From JBJGXI01 sp045635475 (GTDB taxonomy: Bacteria > Bacillota > Bacilli > Bacillales > Amphibacillaceae): a DNA stretch of 30,616 bases. Within the stretch, counting starts at the first letter, position 1, and each line of letters begins with the position of its first letter. A program made the translations under genes and the position numbers. Shown here one piece after another: positions 6,988 through 14,510 of this stretch. Location: NCBI RefSeq assembly GCF_045635475.1, contig NZ_JBJGXI010000056.1:1-30616 (forward strand). The letters are read 5' to 3'. The notes under the pieces are model-generated. The model ran no database searches. It saw only the letters and a list, made by a program, of their open reading frames with translations, and had not been told where the DNA came from.

Positions 6988-7755
6988 CTATAGCGTGCGC
7001 TTATACGTAGCATCTGGAATTTGATTTGTTTCTACTTCCCACATTTTTTCGAAAAACGGTTGACCTTTCACTAACTTTTCACAAAGCTCCTCATGTGCAT
7101 TGCTCCACCCGGTAAGTACACCTTGATAAAGTTCATGCCACGCTTCTTCAAAGTCCATCTTTTTAATGAAAGGATAATTATCAGGTGCCCACTCGGTTAG
7201 CCAGTATCGAACTTCTTCTAAATTCTCTGTTTCCCCTAGCTGATCGATTGCCATCATTAATAATTGCTTAAGCTGACGTTCTTTTCGTGTCAGGCCTACC
7301 ATAGAGGTAGGTGGTAAAGATAAAATGTGATATTCTTTATTTTGGTAATCTGAAGAAAAAGAAAATGCTTGCGGTTCTGTACCCTCAATCATTTCATAAA
7401 CTAGACGTTCTTGCCTCGGGATTAATCTGCTTTTTCGTATCGGTAAATGGTACCCCATTGTATCAACAGCAACAATTGATTTGCCGTTCGTAACAATACA
7501 TGCATATTCCAAAGCAATTCTTTCTTGGTTTTTCCTTAAATATGCCCGCTTATGAATAGTTTCTAACAAGGACTTAGGCAGATCCTGGAGATCATTTTCA
7601 ATATAGTGGTACAAGACGTCGTTTATGTAAAGGATAGGTACTTGATCTAATAATTCAATACCGTCTTCTTTTCTCCACTCATGAAAAGGACAAACATTAT
7701 AGCCATTCTCTTCTCCTTCGAACCAATTTACCCAGACATCGTGTAAATATAACAT
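6988..7755 (-). CDS. yjbA: YjbA family protein (UPF0736), unknown function
   Basis: A 255-residue soluble protein matching the conserved Bacillaceae family YjbA, recognisable from its start MLYLHDVWVNWFEGEENGYN and the HEWRKEDGIELLDQVP stretch that follows. No signal peptide, membrane segment or catalytic motif is visible. Family function is not known. It converges on trpS, the same arrangement as in B. subtilis, which supports the assignment. The ribosome binding site GTGAGGG before the ATG at 7755 is moderate. It appears to be a single-gene unit. Confidence 0.9.
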   Translation of the reverse strand: MLYLHDVWVNWFEGEENGYNVCPFHEWRKEDGIELLDQVPILYINDVLYHYIENDLQDLPKSLLETIHKRAYLRKNQERIALEYACIVTNGKSIVAVDTMGYHLPIRKSRLIPRQERLVYEMIEGTEPQAFSFSSDYQNKEYHILSLPPTSMVGLTRKERQLKQLLMMAIDQLGETENLEEVRYWLTEWAPDNYPFIKKMDFEEAWHELYQGVLTGWSNAHEELCEKLVKGQPFFEKMWEVETNQIPDATYKRTL

Positions 7756-7785
7756 GTAGAACCCTCACTTTAATGAAATCTACCA

Positions 7786-7859
7786 AAGCCTGTTCAGAAA
7801 ATATGCTTATCGATGCATGCACTCTACCGGCACCTTTTCTTGGTGATTTTGAACAGCTT
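7786..7859. repeat. nested inverted repeat upstream of yjbA
   Basis: Outer arms AAGCCTGTTCAGAAAAT (7786-7802) and ATTTTGAACAGCTT (7846-7859) are imperfect reverse complements. An inner hairpin CACC-7-GGTG lies at 7831-7845, and the centre holds ATCGATGCATGCA. The block sits in the 225-bp gap between yjbA and the next gene and could form a stem in RNA or DNA; its role is unknown. Confidence 0.4.
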
Positions 7860-7980
7860 CTTTTAGGATACATTATGACCACTCAAGGAAAATTTATTCT
7901 TTCTAACCAATTATTTAATAGGTTTAATTAATTTTATGTTCTTTTTTTATCCTCAAGATACAAAACCCCCGCTATTTAGC

Positions 7981-8196
7981 TTATGTTGAATTAGGTATGT
8001 CAGGTAATTTGAATAAAGCAATCGACATAATAATAATCCCAATTGGCAAAAAATAGCACTCAAAACGTCCTTGTATAAACATCAAATAGTCGATCAGCGA
8101 TAGGCCTGCGGGCACCAAATTAATATAAGCGATAATCGTTACGCCACCAGATACAGCTAGTCCAAATCCTATCAAAAAAATAAATATATAGCCCAT
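7981..8196 (-). CDS. small conserved membrane protein, unknown function
   Basis: A 71-residue protein with two hydrophobic segments (about residues 2-24 and 47-66) separated by a short loop containing LSLIDYLMFIQGRFECY. It looks like a small Bacillaceae membrane protein I associate with this neighbourhood but cannot name. Three possible starts overlap (GTG 8205, ATG 8202, ATG 8196); AGGTGA at 8202-8207 is a good ribosome binding site only for the ATG at 8196, 5 bases away. It stands alone between yjbA and the fab operon. Confidence 0.7.
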   Translation of the reverse strand: MGYIFIFLIGFGLAVSGGVTIIAYINLVPAGLSLIDYLMFIQGRFECYFLPIGIIIMSIALFKLPDIPNST

Positions 8197-8289
8197 TCCC
8201 ATCACCTAGCCTGTCCATTTCTTTATATATGTATATGTAGGATTGTCGGAATCATGAAAGTAAAATCAGCACATATGGAGATTAAAGCA

Positions 8290-8311
8290 ACGAGCTAACG
8301 GTTAGCGTCGT
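8290..8311. repeat. short palindrome in the gap before the dispersed repeat
   Basis: ACGAGCTAACGGTTAGC(G)TCGT is a near-perfect inverted repeat with a one-base centre. The surrounding 8221-8385 contains no gene I can support. Confidence 0.4.
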
Positions 8312-8385
8312 ATTGCCTGATGGGAACTTTACTAATCACTAGCTGGGAGTTATCTGTGGCTTAACTTGCTTCTTTAACTTTATAA

Positions 8386-8738
8386 TTGAAATAAAATGCA
8401 ACACAGTGCTCGAGATTTTTACTCACGCGTCTAGCTATACCAACAGCAAAGGTGCTAACCGGATTGAGCGGCCATATAAGCGCTTATTTAGTTTAAATTT
8501 TCAATTTCGATGATTTGACGGCCACCACAGCACTTATTTACCGAAACAACAAATTCATCCAAATAAGTGCGCTGGTGGCCGCACAATTCTAATAATGCCT
8601 CATATGTCACAGATAAGCGCTCTGGTGGCCGTCATCGACTCATCGACCGCAGTACAATGCCTCCTCCATTGCGCCTGTTTAACACTACGTCGGATTTTAG
8701 CTATTTACGGAATAACAACAATCTTTTAGATAACAGCC
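8386..8738 (+). repeat. dispersed structured repeat, copy A (MITE-like)
   Basis: About 353 bp, nearly the same as 24715-25082 and, inverted, 28287-28626. A core from 8392 to 8699 is bounded by inverted ends: TAAAATGCAACACAGTG on the left and TAAAATCCGACGTAGTG read inwards on the right. Inside are four ~22-bp units: two pointing left (8468-8489, 8518-8540) and two pointing right (8561-8582, 8611-8633), built on AAATAAGYGC...TGGTGGCCG. This copy lacks 14 bases at the apex between units 2 and 3 that the other two copies have. Short open frames inside are not convincing genes. Conserved sequence continues to CAGCC on the right. Confidence 0.9.
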
Positions 8739-8760
8739 TATATTTATCATTAGAATTAAA

Positions 8761-8795
8761 AAAACAGCCAATTCAACTTAGTAATTGGCTGTTTT
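8761..8795 (-). terminator. fab operon terminator
   Basis: A 13-bp perfect stem, AAAACAGCCAATT and AATTGGCTGTTTT around a 9-base loop, 36 bp after the fabF stop; read on the minus strand it ends in a T-run (TTTTTTTAATTC). Confidence 0.9.
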
Positions 8796-8830
8796 ACTTA
8801 TTTATTCAATTCTTTAATTATTAATTAATT

Positions 8831-10069
8831 TTATTGGTATTTCTTAAAAATTAAAGTTGCATTATGTCCACCAAAACCGAGTGAGTTATTCAACGCATAA
8901 TCAACATTCTGCTTTCGTGCTTGATTTGGAATATAATCTAAATCACAATCCGGATCAGGTGTTTCATAATTGATTGTCGGCGGTACAACACTGTCCTGTA
9001 TCGCTTTAATACAAGCGATTGCTTCGATTGCCCCGGCTGCACCAAGTAAATGACCAGTCATTGATTTTGTAGATGATACTGCTAGTTGTTTCGCATAATC
9101 GCCAAATACTTGTTTAATTGCTAATGTTTCAAATGAATCATTTAATTCTGTACTTGTTCCATGTGCATTCAAGTAATTAATTTGATTCACATCAATCCCC
9201 GCATCCGCAATAGCTTGTTTCATTGAACGTACCGCACCTTCTCCTTCAGGTGCTGGGGAAGTAATGTGGTATGCATCACCAGCTGATCCATAGCCAACGA
9301 TTTCCGCATAGATCTTCGCACCACGGTTTTGTGCAGATTCTAATGTTTCTAATATTAGCACTCCAGATCCTTCGGCCATAATAAAGCCATTACGATTTTT
9401 ATCAAAAGGACGACAAGCTGTCTTTGGATCTTCGTTAAATGACAAAGCTTTAGCCATCGAGAAGCCTGCGAATGACATTTGTGTAAGTGGTGCTTCTGCT
9501 CCACCTGTAATCATGATGTCAGCATCGCCACGCTCGATCACTTTGAATGCATCACCTATTGAGTTTGTTCCAGATGCACAGGCAGTCACAGTACAGGAAT
9601 TAATACCTTTCGCTCCCAATTGAATCGAAACTTGTCCCGATGCCATATCTGGTATAAGCATTGGCACGAAGAATGGACTAACACGTCGATAGCCTTTTTC
9701 TTTAAACCTATTAAATTGCTCCTCATAAGTTGCCATTCCGCCAATACCTGACCCTATCCATACACCTACTCTTGGTGCAAGCTCATCAGTTATGTCTAAA
9801 TTCGCATCTTCTACTGCCATTTTCGCGGCAGCGACAGCATATTGAGTAAATAGATCCATACGCTTTGATTCTTTTTTATCCATGTATAGTGCTGGATCAA
9901 AATCTTTCACTTCTCCAGCTACTTTCGCAGGAAAATCATCCTTATTCACCTTTGTTACTTGCGTGATGCCTGATTGTCCATCTAACAAGCTACTCCAAAA
10001 CGTTTCTACATTATTGCCAACCGGTGTAATTGCTCCTAAGCCTGTAATTACTACACGTCTTTTTTCCAC
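8831..10069 (-). CDS. fabF: 3-oxoacyl-[acyl-carrier-protein] synthase II
   Basis: A 412-residue condensing enzyme that extends acyl-ACP chains with malonyl-ACP in type II fatty acid synthesis. The thiolase-fold active site is complete: C164 in TVTACASGTNS, H303 in NAHGTSTELND and H340 in MTGHLLGAAGA. Length is normal (B. subtilis FabF is 413). The open frame can be extended to an ATG at 10090, but that region encodes the ribosome binding site AAGGAGGAG itself; the real start is the GTG at 10069, giving the expected MEKRRVVITGLGAITPVG. It follows fabH by 80 bp in the same direction, and both are under the FapR-type operator before fabH. Confidence 0.97.
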   Translation of the reverse strand: MEKRRVVITGLGAITPVGNNVETFWSSLLDGQSGITQVTKVNKDDFPAKVAGEVKDFDPALYMDKKESKRMDLFTQYAVAAAKMAVEDANLDITDELAPRVGVWIGSGIGGMATYEEQFNRFKEKGYRRVSPFFVPMLIPDMASGQVSIQLGAKGINSCTVTACASGTNSIGDAFKVIERGDADIMITGGAEAPLTQMSFAGFSMAKALSFNEDPKTACRPFDKNRNGFIMAEGSGVLILETLESAQNRGAKIYAEIVGYGSAGDAYHITSPAPEGEGAVRSMKQAIADAGIDVNQINYLNAHGTSTELNDSFETLAIKQVFGDYAKQLAVSSTKSMTGHLLGAAGAIEAIACIKAIQDSVVPPTINYETPDPDCDLDYIPNQARKQNVDYALNNSLGFGGHNATLIFKKYQ

Positions 10070-10149
10070 AATCGTTCTCCTCCTTATCATCCGCCATTTC
10101 AGCGACCTACTTTTCGATTAAAGAATGAACTATAAGATTTAGTAAATGC

Positions 10150-11085
10150 TTAAATTCCCCAACGGAGCGCAATTGCCCCCCAAGTAAGACCTCCACCAAA
10201 TCCAACTAAAACAACTAAATCATCTGTTTTGATTTTACCGTTTTTTACTTCTTCAGACAAAGCGATTGGTATCGAAGCCGCTGATGTATTGCCGTATCTT
10301 TTTACAGAACAAGCCATCTTGTCTTGTGATATTCCAAGTTTCTCCCTCGCCGCTTCCATAATCCGAATGTTAGCTTGGTGTGGAATCAGATAATCAACGT
10401 CTTCTTTATTGAAACCAGCTTTTTCAACTACATTTACCGAAGACTCTGGCATTTGTCTGACAGCGAATTTAAAAACTTCTCTTCCATTCATACTAATATA
10501 ATCTTCATTTTGTAATAAATGCTTTCCACCGCTTCCGTCTGCACCTAATTCAAATGAAAGAATTCCTTTTCCTTCACTAACTGGACCAATGACTGCAGCA
10601 CCTGCTCCATCACCGAATAACACACATGTGTTACGATCTGTCCAATCAGTAATTTTAGATAACTTTTCTACCCCAACTACTAATATATTTTTGTAAGTGT
10701 TTGTTTCAATAAATTGTTTCGCAGTAATAACTCCGTATACAAAGCCAGAGCAAGCAGCACTTAGATCCATTGCTGCAGCACGAGTTGCCCCTAGTTTATC
10801 TTGTAACATACATGAAACAGAAGGAAATGGTGTATCAGGTGTTACTGTTGCAACAAGAATCATATCTAACTCTTCTGCTGAGATATTTGCATCCTTAAGT
10901 GCTTCAACCGCAGCTAAATAAGCCATATCAGAAGTGTCCATGTCATCTTCTGCAATTCTTCGTTCTTCAATTCCTGTTCGTGTTCTAATCCACTCGTCAT
11001 TCGTATCAACGATTTTTTCCATATCTAAGTTGGTAAGAACCTTCTCCGGAACATAATGTCCTGTACCAATAATCCCTGCATTCAT
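10150..11085 (-). CDS. fabH: 3-oxoacyl-[acyl-carrier-protein] synthase III
   Basis: A 311-residue enzyme that starts fatty acid synthesis by condensing acyl-CoA with malonyl-ACP; in Bacillaceae it favours branched primers. The catalytic triad is present: C112 in DLSAACSGF, H236 in IPHQANIR and N266 in YGNTSAAS. It ends with the usual GFGGGLTWGAIALRWG. A TTG at 11097 would extend it by four codons, but the ATG at 11085 matches the family start MNAGIIGTGHYVPEKVL. It is most like B. subtilis FabHA. First gene of the fabH-fabF operon, with a sigma-A promoter and FapR operator upstream, so it should be repressed when malonyl-CoA is low. Confidence 0.96.
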   Translation of the reverse strand: MNAGIIGTGHYVPEKVLTNLDMEKIVDTNDEWIRTRTGIEERRIAEDDMDTSDMAYLAAVEALKDANISAEELDMILVATVTPDTPFPSVSCMLQDKLGATRAAAMDLSAACSGFVYGVITAKQFIETNTYKNILVVGVEKLSKITDWTDRNTCVLFGDGAGAAVIGPVSEGKGILSFELGADGSGGKHLLQNEDYISMNGREVFKFAVRQMPESSVNVVEKAGFNKEDVDYLIPHQANIRIMEAAREKLGISQDKMACSVKRYGNTSAASIPIALSEEVKNGKIKTDDLVVLVGFGGGLTWGAIALRWGI

Positions 11086-11121
11086 CTCATATCCCAACCT
11101 CTCACGGCTTTATTATCAAAT

Positions 11122-11140
11122 ATTAATACTTGGTACTAAT
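11122..11140 (-). promoter_or_regulatory. FapR operator before fabH
   Basis: The minus strand reads ATTAGTACCAAGTATTAAT, a palindrome matching the FapR consensus TTAGTACCTGATACTAA. It starts at the downstream edge of the -10 box, where FapR bound without malonyl-CoA would block transcription, as described for B. subtilis fab genes. Confidence 0.85.
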
Positions 11141-11167
11141 TTTAATCGATTTATAAAACATAATCAA
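11139..11167 (-). promoter_or_regulatory. sigma-A promoter of fabH-fabF
   Basis: On the minus strand TTGATT (11167-11162), a 17-base spacer and TAAAAT (11144-11139). The -10 overlaps the FapR palindrome by two bases. Confidence 0.75.
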
Positions 11168-11372
11168 GTATCTCATCTGACTCAATATAATAAGTAGCTA
11201 ATTCCACCTTTTGCAACAATATATAGTTTGAAGATTGCTTTATCGAACTATATGCTAACTGAGAATGGGCATTTAATTGATTTAATATGGATGTTTTTTT
11301 CATACAATGGGACAATCGCCTTCTCTAAATCAAAGGATTATAAATATGATAACTATAAGGAGGTGTTTGTAC

Positions 11373-11600
11373 ATGGCAGACGAAGAAAGCAAACAACAAA
11401 AGGTTCATCCATTCGATCAAATGATGTTTGGTCCTAAAGCTAATCGGCCTTCTAAACAAAAAGACGAACCAGTTAAAGAGTCGGATAATGATGACTCGAT
11501 TGATTTGTTCGGAACAGCTCAAACAATGATGGAAACATATGGTCAACTATCCCCCTATGTTAAAAGTATTTCCAATATGTTTAAGAGCTTCAAATCATAG
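11373..11600 (+). CDS. small hypothetical protein between fabH and med
   Basis: A 75-residue soluble protein, acidic and charged in the middle, with HPFDQMMFG near residue 12-20 and a hydrophobic-helical end (LFGTAQTMMETYGQLSPYVK and beyond). The pattern is like small Bacillaceae proteins with a C-terminal amphipathic helix (YppG-like style), but I cannot assign a family. A strong AAGGAGGTG ribosome binding site lies about 8 bases before the ATG at 11373. Longer frames upstream lack such a site. It faces med and shares a bidirectional terminator. In B. subtilis the corresponding place holds yjzB and comZ; this gene resembles neither clearly. Confidence 0.75.
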   Translation: MADEESKQQKVHPFDQMMFGPKANRPSKQKDEPVKESDNDDSIDLFGTAQTMMETYGQLSPYVKSISNMFKSFKS

Positions 11601-11611
11601 TTAACAAATAA

Positions 11612-11652
11612 AAAACGAAGGTTGCTCGTATCAATACGAACACCTTCGTTTT
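11612..11652. terminator. bidirectional terminator between the 75-residue gene and med
   Basis: AAAACGAAGGT pairs with ACCTTCGTTTT (11 bp), with an inner stem CTCGTA/TACGA; T-runs are present on both strands. Confidence 0.85.
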
Positions 11653-11685
11653 CTTTAATCTGATTTCAGTAGGGATTAAAAGTTC

Positions 11686-12666
11686 TCAATTAGTAAAGTT
11701 AGTTTCATTAGGCAATAAGTTGGATTCTTTATATTCCTCTACCGATTGTTCAATACTTTCCTTAAAATATTCAGGTACTTCTTGACTAAATTCCCCTAAA
11801 GCGATGACTCCATCCTGAAAATCGTACGTCTGTACACCGCCGTTCAATTTTCCTTGATTAAATTTTTTTGCCGCTAACAAATATAGCTGGTCAACGTATT
11901 GAATTGTGCTTGTTAATACAGAACTTTCTCCAATATCTGACTGTTCTGTTACAAAACCAATCGAGTATAGGTTTGATTCTTTTACCTTTTCAATTATAGG
12001 TACGCTAAATGAATCTCCTGCTGGATAAAATACATCAACATTTTGCGCACGTAATTTTTCAAAATACTGCATGGCTTGATCAACATCATCCCAAGCATTT
12101 ACAAATTCCATGTGAACCGTCGCTTCTGGATTTTGATAGTTAACACCTTCAAAAAAACCTTCAATTTCCGGTTGCCATTCATATGCTGCTATAACACCAA
12201 CTTGGTTCGTAGTAGTCATTTTCCCAGCGACCATGCCACCGAAAAACCCCATTGCATTCGAGCTGAAATTTAAACTGGTTAATCGCTCACCCGTATAGCC
12301 TCCATTAAAGTATACAAAGTGGATATCAGGATATTCCTGCTGTATTTCTTTAAAGAATTTACCGTATACACTACTATGTCCAAAAATGAGGTTGACGCCT
12401 TTATTACTAAATTCCTCAATTGCTCGATATACTTGTAGTTCCGTTTGAACTCCCTCTTTGAAGTAAACGTCTACGTCGAATTCATTCTTTATTTCAAGCA
12501 GTCCTAAATATCCTTTTGTTCCCCATGCTTGGTCGTGAATCGAATCTTCCACTAACATGCCAACTCTTTGTATATTTCCATTGTCAAAATAGGAACCGCA
12601 CCTAGATAATATAATAATTGCAAAAGCAAATATGAGCACAAGTATAATAGTAAGTCCTTTTTTCAA
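11686..12666 (-). CDS. med: Med-like protein (BMP/PnrA-type ligand-binding family)
   Basis: A 326-residue protein with an N-terminal hydrophobic segment (about residues 5-22, KKGLTIILVLIFAFAII) ending at a single cysteine in LSRC, an imperfect lipobox. The rest is a BMP-family substrate-binding fold: VGMLVEDSIHDQAWGTKGY, then FGHSSVYGKFF, NFSSNAMGFFGGMVAGKM and VDVFYPAGDSFSVPIIE. B. subtilis Med is a positive regulator of competence gene comK and has the same fold and position upstream of the fab genes. The start is taken as TTG at 12666, 8 bases after AGGAG; a GTG at 12675 overlaps that site. No comZ follows. Regulation of competence here is inferred from family and position. Confidence 0.85.
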   Translation of the reverse strand: MKKGLTIILVLIFAFAIIILSRCGSYFDNGNIQRVGMLVEDSIHDQAWGTKGYLGLLEIKNEFDVDVYFKEGVQTELQVYRAIEEFSNKGVNLIFGHSSVYGKFFKEIQQEYPDIHFVYFNGGYTGERLTSLNFSSNAMGFFGGMVAGKMTTTNQVGVIAAYEWQPEIEGFFEGVNYQNPEATVHMEFVNAWDDVDQAMQYFEKLRAQNVDVFYPAGDSFSVPIIEKVKESNLYSIGFVTEQSDIGESSVLTSTIQYVDQLYLLAAKKFNQGKLNGGVQTYDFQDGVIALGEFSQEVPEYFKESIEQSVEEYKESNLLPNETNFTN

Positions 12667-12793
12667 GTTACGCACTCCTATTCCAATCGTCTGTACTAGC
12701 TATATTTATTCTACATCTTATACAACAGTGCGTAAATCTATTTTAACATTACATATTAGAAGTTCTTCAGAAAGTCACTAAATTATCAGCGGC

Positions 12794-12964
12794 TCATCTT
12801 TTCGTTGTCTTATATTTCCGACCTTGCAAAAGGTAAACACTTTTCCTTATCTCTTGTAGGAAAAGCCTACATTCCCGTTCTAAAAATTGCGCCACCTCAA
12901 CCTGCTCGCTACTAATTCGGCCCCTTTTTTTAACACGCATTATCAAGGATAACTTAGTTATCAT
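12794..12964 (-). CDS. small hypothetical protein, coupled to the upstream gene
   Basis: A 56-residue basic protein; no family recognised. It contains a charged helical stretch with QVEVAQFLERECRLFLQEI and a lysine/arginine-rich tail. The ATG at 12964 overlaps the end of the upstream gene by 11 bases (ATGATAACTAA contains that gene's stop), which suggests translational coupling, but there is no clear ribosome binding site. An alternative ATG eight codons further in is possible. Whether it is expressed is uncertain. Confidence 0.4.
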   Translation of the reverse strand: MITKLSLIMRVKKRGRISSEQVEVAQFLERECRLFLQEIRKSVYLLQGRKYKTTKR

Positions 12965-13589
12965 ATAAGAAACTGAATTGTTGATAATGTTTATTACACT
13001 TTTCAAGCCGATCTTTCATCAATTCCTTTTCTGGAATGTATATTGTATTTTCACTATCATTTTCATCCCTTACATCTTTCGTCAAGGATTTACACTTCAC
13101 AATATGACCTAAATCTTGATTTAGTATTTGTACAAAGGAATATACAAAATCCTCAATATAGATAGCTTGATTACGGAAGATTTCTGATTCAAACTCAATA
13201 TAGTTACCGTTAAACTCTATCCCATCTTCCGTTCTATTCATCCATTCTCCATACAATAAAGGAATCTCTACTTGTGTATATCCACTTACGTCGTCATCTA
13301 AAGCTTGATTGACTAGCTTGAAACACCTTTTTGTTTGCAAACCTTTACTATCTAAAGATCGATTATCTACATTAATTACAGTTTTAATCTCGTCATATTT
13401 TTTATGATTTTCTAACTCTTGCTTAGACTTTACATGCTGAAACGAACTATTTCTTCCGATAAACATTTGCAAGTTTTCCTGTTTCTCTGTTTCAATTTTG
13501 TCTAGTCCAATTACCTGTTCACCTTTATCTAACAGCACTTGCGTAAGGTGATATCCGATCCAGTCAAAAGTTCCTATGACCAAAAACAT
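12954..13589 (-). CDS. NAD(P)-binding Rossmann-like protein, degenerate epimerase/SDR type
   Basis: A 211-residue protein whose start MFLVIGTFDWIGYHLTQVLL looks like a Rossmann beta-alpha-beta with a worn GxxGxxG (GTFDWIG). It continues with EQVIGLDKI, an early strand for the adenine ribose, and a later TQVEIPLLYGEW segment typical of extended SDR/epimerase proteins. The YxxxK catalytic motif is not seen and the protein is short, so it is probably not a normal epimerase. Position, between med and yjzD, fits B. subtilis yjaV, whose function is unknown; I do not assign the symbol. A strong AAGGAGG ribosome binding site lies before the ATG. Confidence 0.6.
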   Translation of the reverse strand: MFLVIGTFDWIGYHLTQVLLDKGEQVIGLDKIETEKQENLQMFIGRNSSFQHVKSKQELENHKKYDEIKTVINVDNRSLDSKGLQTKRCFKLVNQALDDDVSGYTQVEIPLLYGEWMNRTEDGIEFNGNYIEFESEIFRNQAIYIEDFVYSFVQILNQDLGHIVKCKSLTKDVRDENDSENTIYIPEKELMKDRLEKCNKHYQQFSFLYDN

Positions 13590-13846
13590 CGTAAACCTCC
13601 TTTTCTACATTCTTTTAACATGTATATGTGAAGATTGCCTATAATGACAAAATACATAAAATTGACTGTCTTATTAAGAAAATATTTATTTTTTTTATGA
13701 TGTTTGATAAACTAATGAATAGAGTGTGGTTATTAATTTGCCGTTGATTACAACCTATACTATGTCAGCTATGGGCGTAGTTGTCTCTTGCTATCCTTTT
13801 AATGAGGAAATCGTACTAATTACATTAGATTAAATGAGGTGAAAGC

Positions 13847-14020
13847 ATGCGCTACTTTTGGACATTCGTATGGGCTTTATTAATTAGCTCTACAATTTCG
13901 TATGTACTATCGAGTATGGCTGGAGATACGCTTCAAATTGCTCCTGTGATTTTTATAGCCGCAGTATTTACATTTGTTATCATTCTTCTCGGAGATGGTA
14001 TCTTGAAGCAAGAAGAATAA
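13847..14020 (+). CDS. yjzD: YjzD family small membrane protein (DUF2929)
   Basis: A 57-residue protein with two transmembrane helices (about residues 3-22 and 30-50). It starts MRYFWTFVWALLISSTISYV, closely patterned on B. subtilis YjzD, and its neighbourhood near med and fab is the same. Function is unknown. The ribosome binding site GAGGTGA lies 6 bases before the ATG at 13847. The gene is divergent from the Rossmann-like gene and ends at a strong hairpin. Confidence 0.85.
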   Translation: MRYFWTFVWALLISSTISYVLSSMAGDTLQIAPVIFIAAVFTFVIILLGDGILKQEE

Positions 14021-14040
14021 TAGTAAACAGCATTTAAAAT

Positions 14041-14075
14041 GAAACCCTTGCCAACAGGGAAATGGCAAGGGTTTC
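14041..14075 (+). terminator. yjzD terminator
   Basis: A 13-bp perfect stem, GAAACCCTTGCCA with TGGCAAGGGTTTC, loop of 9, 20 bases after the stop; it may also serve the facing gene at 14091. Confidence 0.88.
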
Positions 14076-14090
14076 CTATTATCTTGCGTT

Positions 14091-14411
14091 CTAAAACCAA
14101 GGTAGAACACTAAGTGCCGTTAAAGCTGCTAATGGTAAAACTAAACGGTTGAATCTACCAGGTCCATACCCATAGCCCGGATAACCGTATCCCGGTCCAT
14201 ATCCGTATCCAGGATAGCCAAATCCATAACCAAAGCGTTCTTCGTTTTCACGGCCTGTGTTAGGTATAGCTAAATATACATAGTCATTGTCTACATGCGT
14301 TACAATCCCATCAATTTTGTTACCATCCACCATTTCTACAAGTACATAGTGATGTATATGCTTTGTGCATAAATCGTACATATGATGGTGACTACGCGTG
14401 TGATTAATCAT
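14091..14411 (-). CDS. LSM-like domain protein with Gly/Tyr/Pro repeats
   Basis: A 106-residue protein in three parts. The histidine-rich start (HTRSHHHMYDLCTKHIHHYV) leads into a small Sm/LSM-like beta-fold (VEMVDGNKIDGIVTHVDNDY, residues ~26-52). Next comes a low-complexity GYGFGYPGYGYGPG repeat (about 60-86) and a hydrophobic end (LVLPLAALTALSVLPW). Such proteins are common in Bacillaceae, are often misnamed, and are suspected of spore-surface or RNA-related roles; function is not known. The AGGAGGAGG ribosome binding site is 9 bases before the ATG at 14411. Confidence 0.8.
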   Translation of the reverse strand: MINHTRSHHHMYDLCTKHIHHYVLVEMVDGNKIDGIVTHVDNDYVYLAIPNTGRENEERFGYGFGYPGYGYGPGYGYPGYGYGPGRFNRLVLPLAALTALSVLPWF

Positions 14412-14510
14412 CTAAAAAAACCTCCTCCTATACGCTATAGCCTATTCCATTGTGTATAGCAGTGTGATGGAGTGAATGGAAAAAATCGTTTTATATTTGG
14501 GAGGGTATTT

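Noticed and set aside
7697..7882. 61-residue reverse-strand frame upstream of yjbA
   Set aside because: Overlaps the yjbA start and the nested hairpin, lacks a ribosome binding site and a recognisable fold.
8468..8633. CRISPR-like array of ~22-bp units
   Set aside because: Units occur in both orientations, spacers are conserved between distant copies and of uneven length, and there are no cas genes.
8567..8824. Protein starting MRWWPHNSN in repeat A (and similar frames at 24884-25108 and 28130-28456)
   Set aside because: No ribosome binding site, ends differ between copies and run into flanking DNA; similarity follows from the conserved repeat DNA.
11373..11600. comZ or yjzB in the fabH-med gap
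   Set aside because: Position fits, but orientation and residues do not match what I know of either protein.
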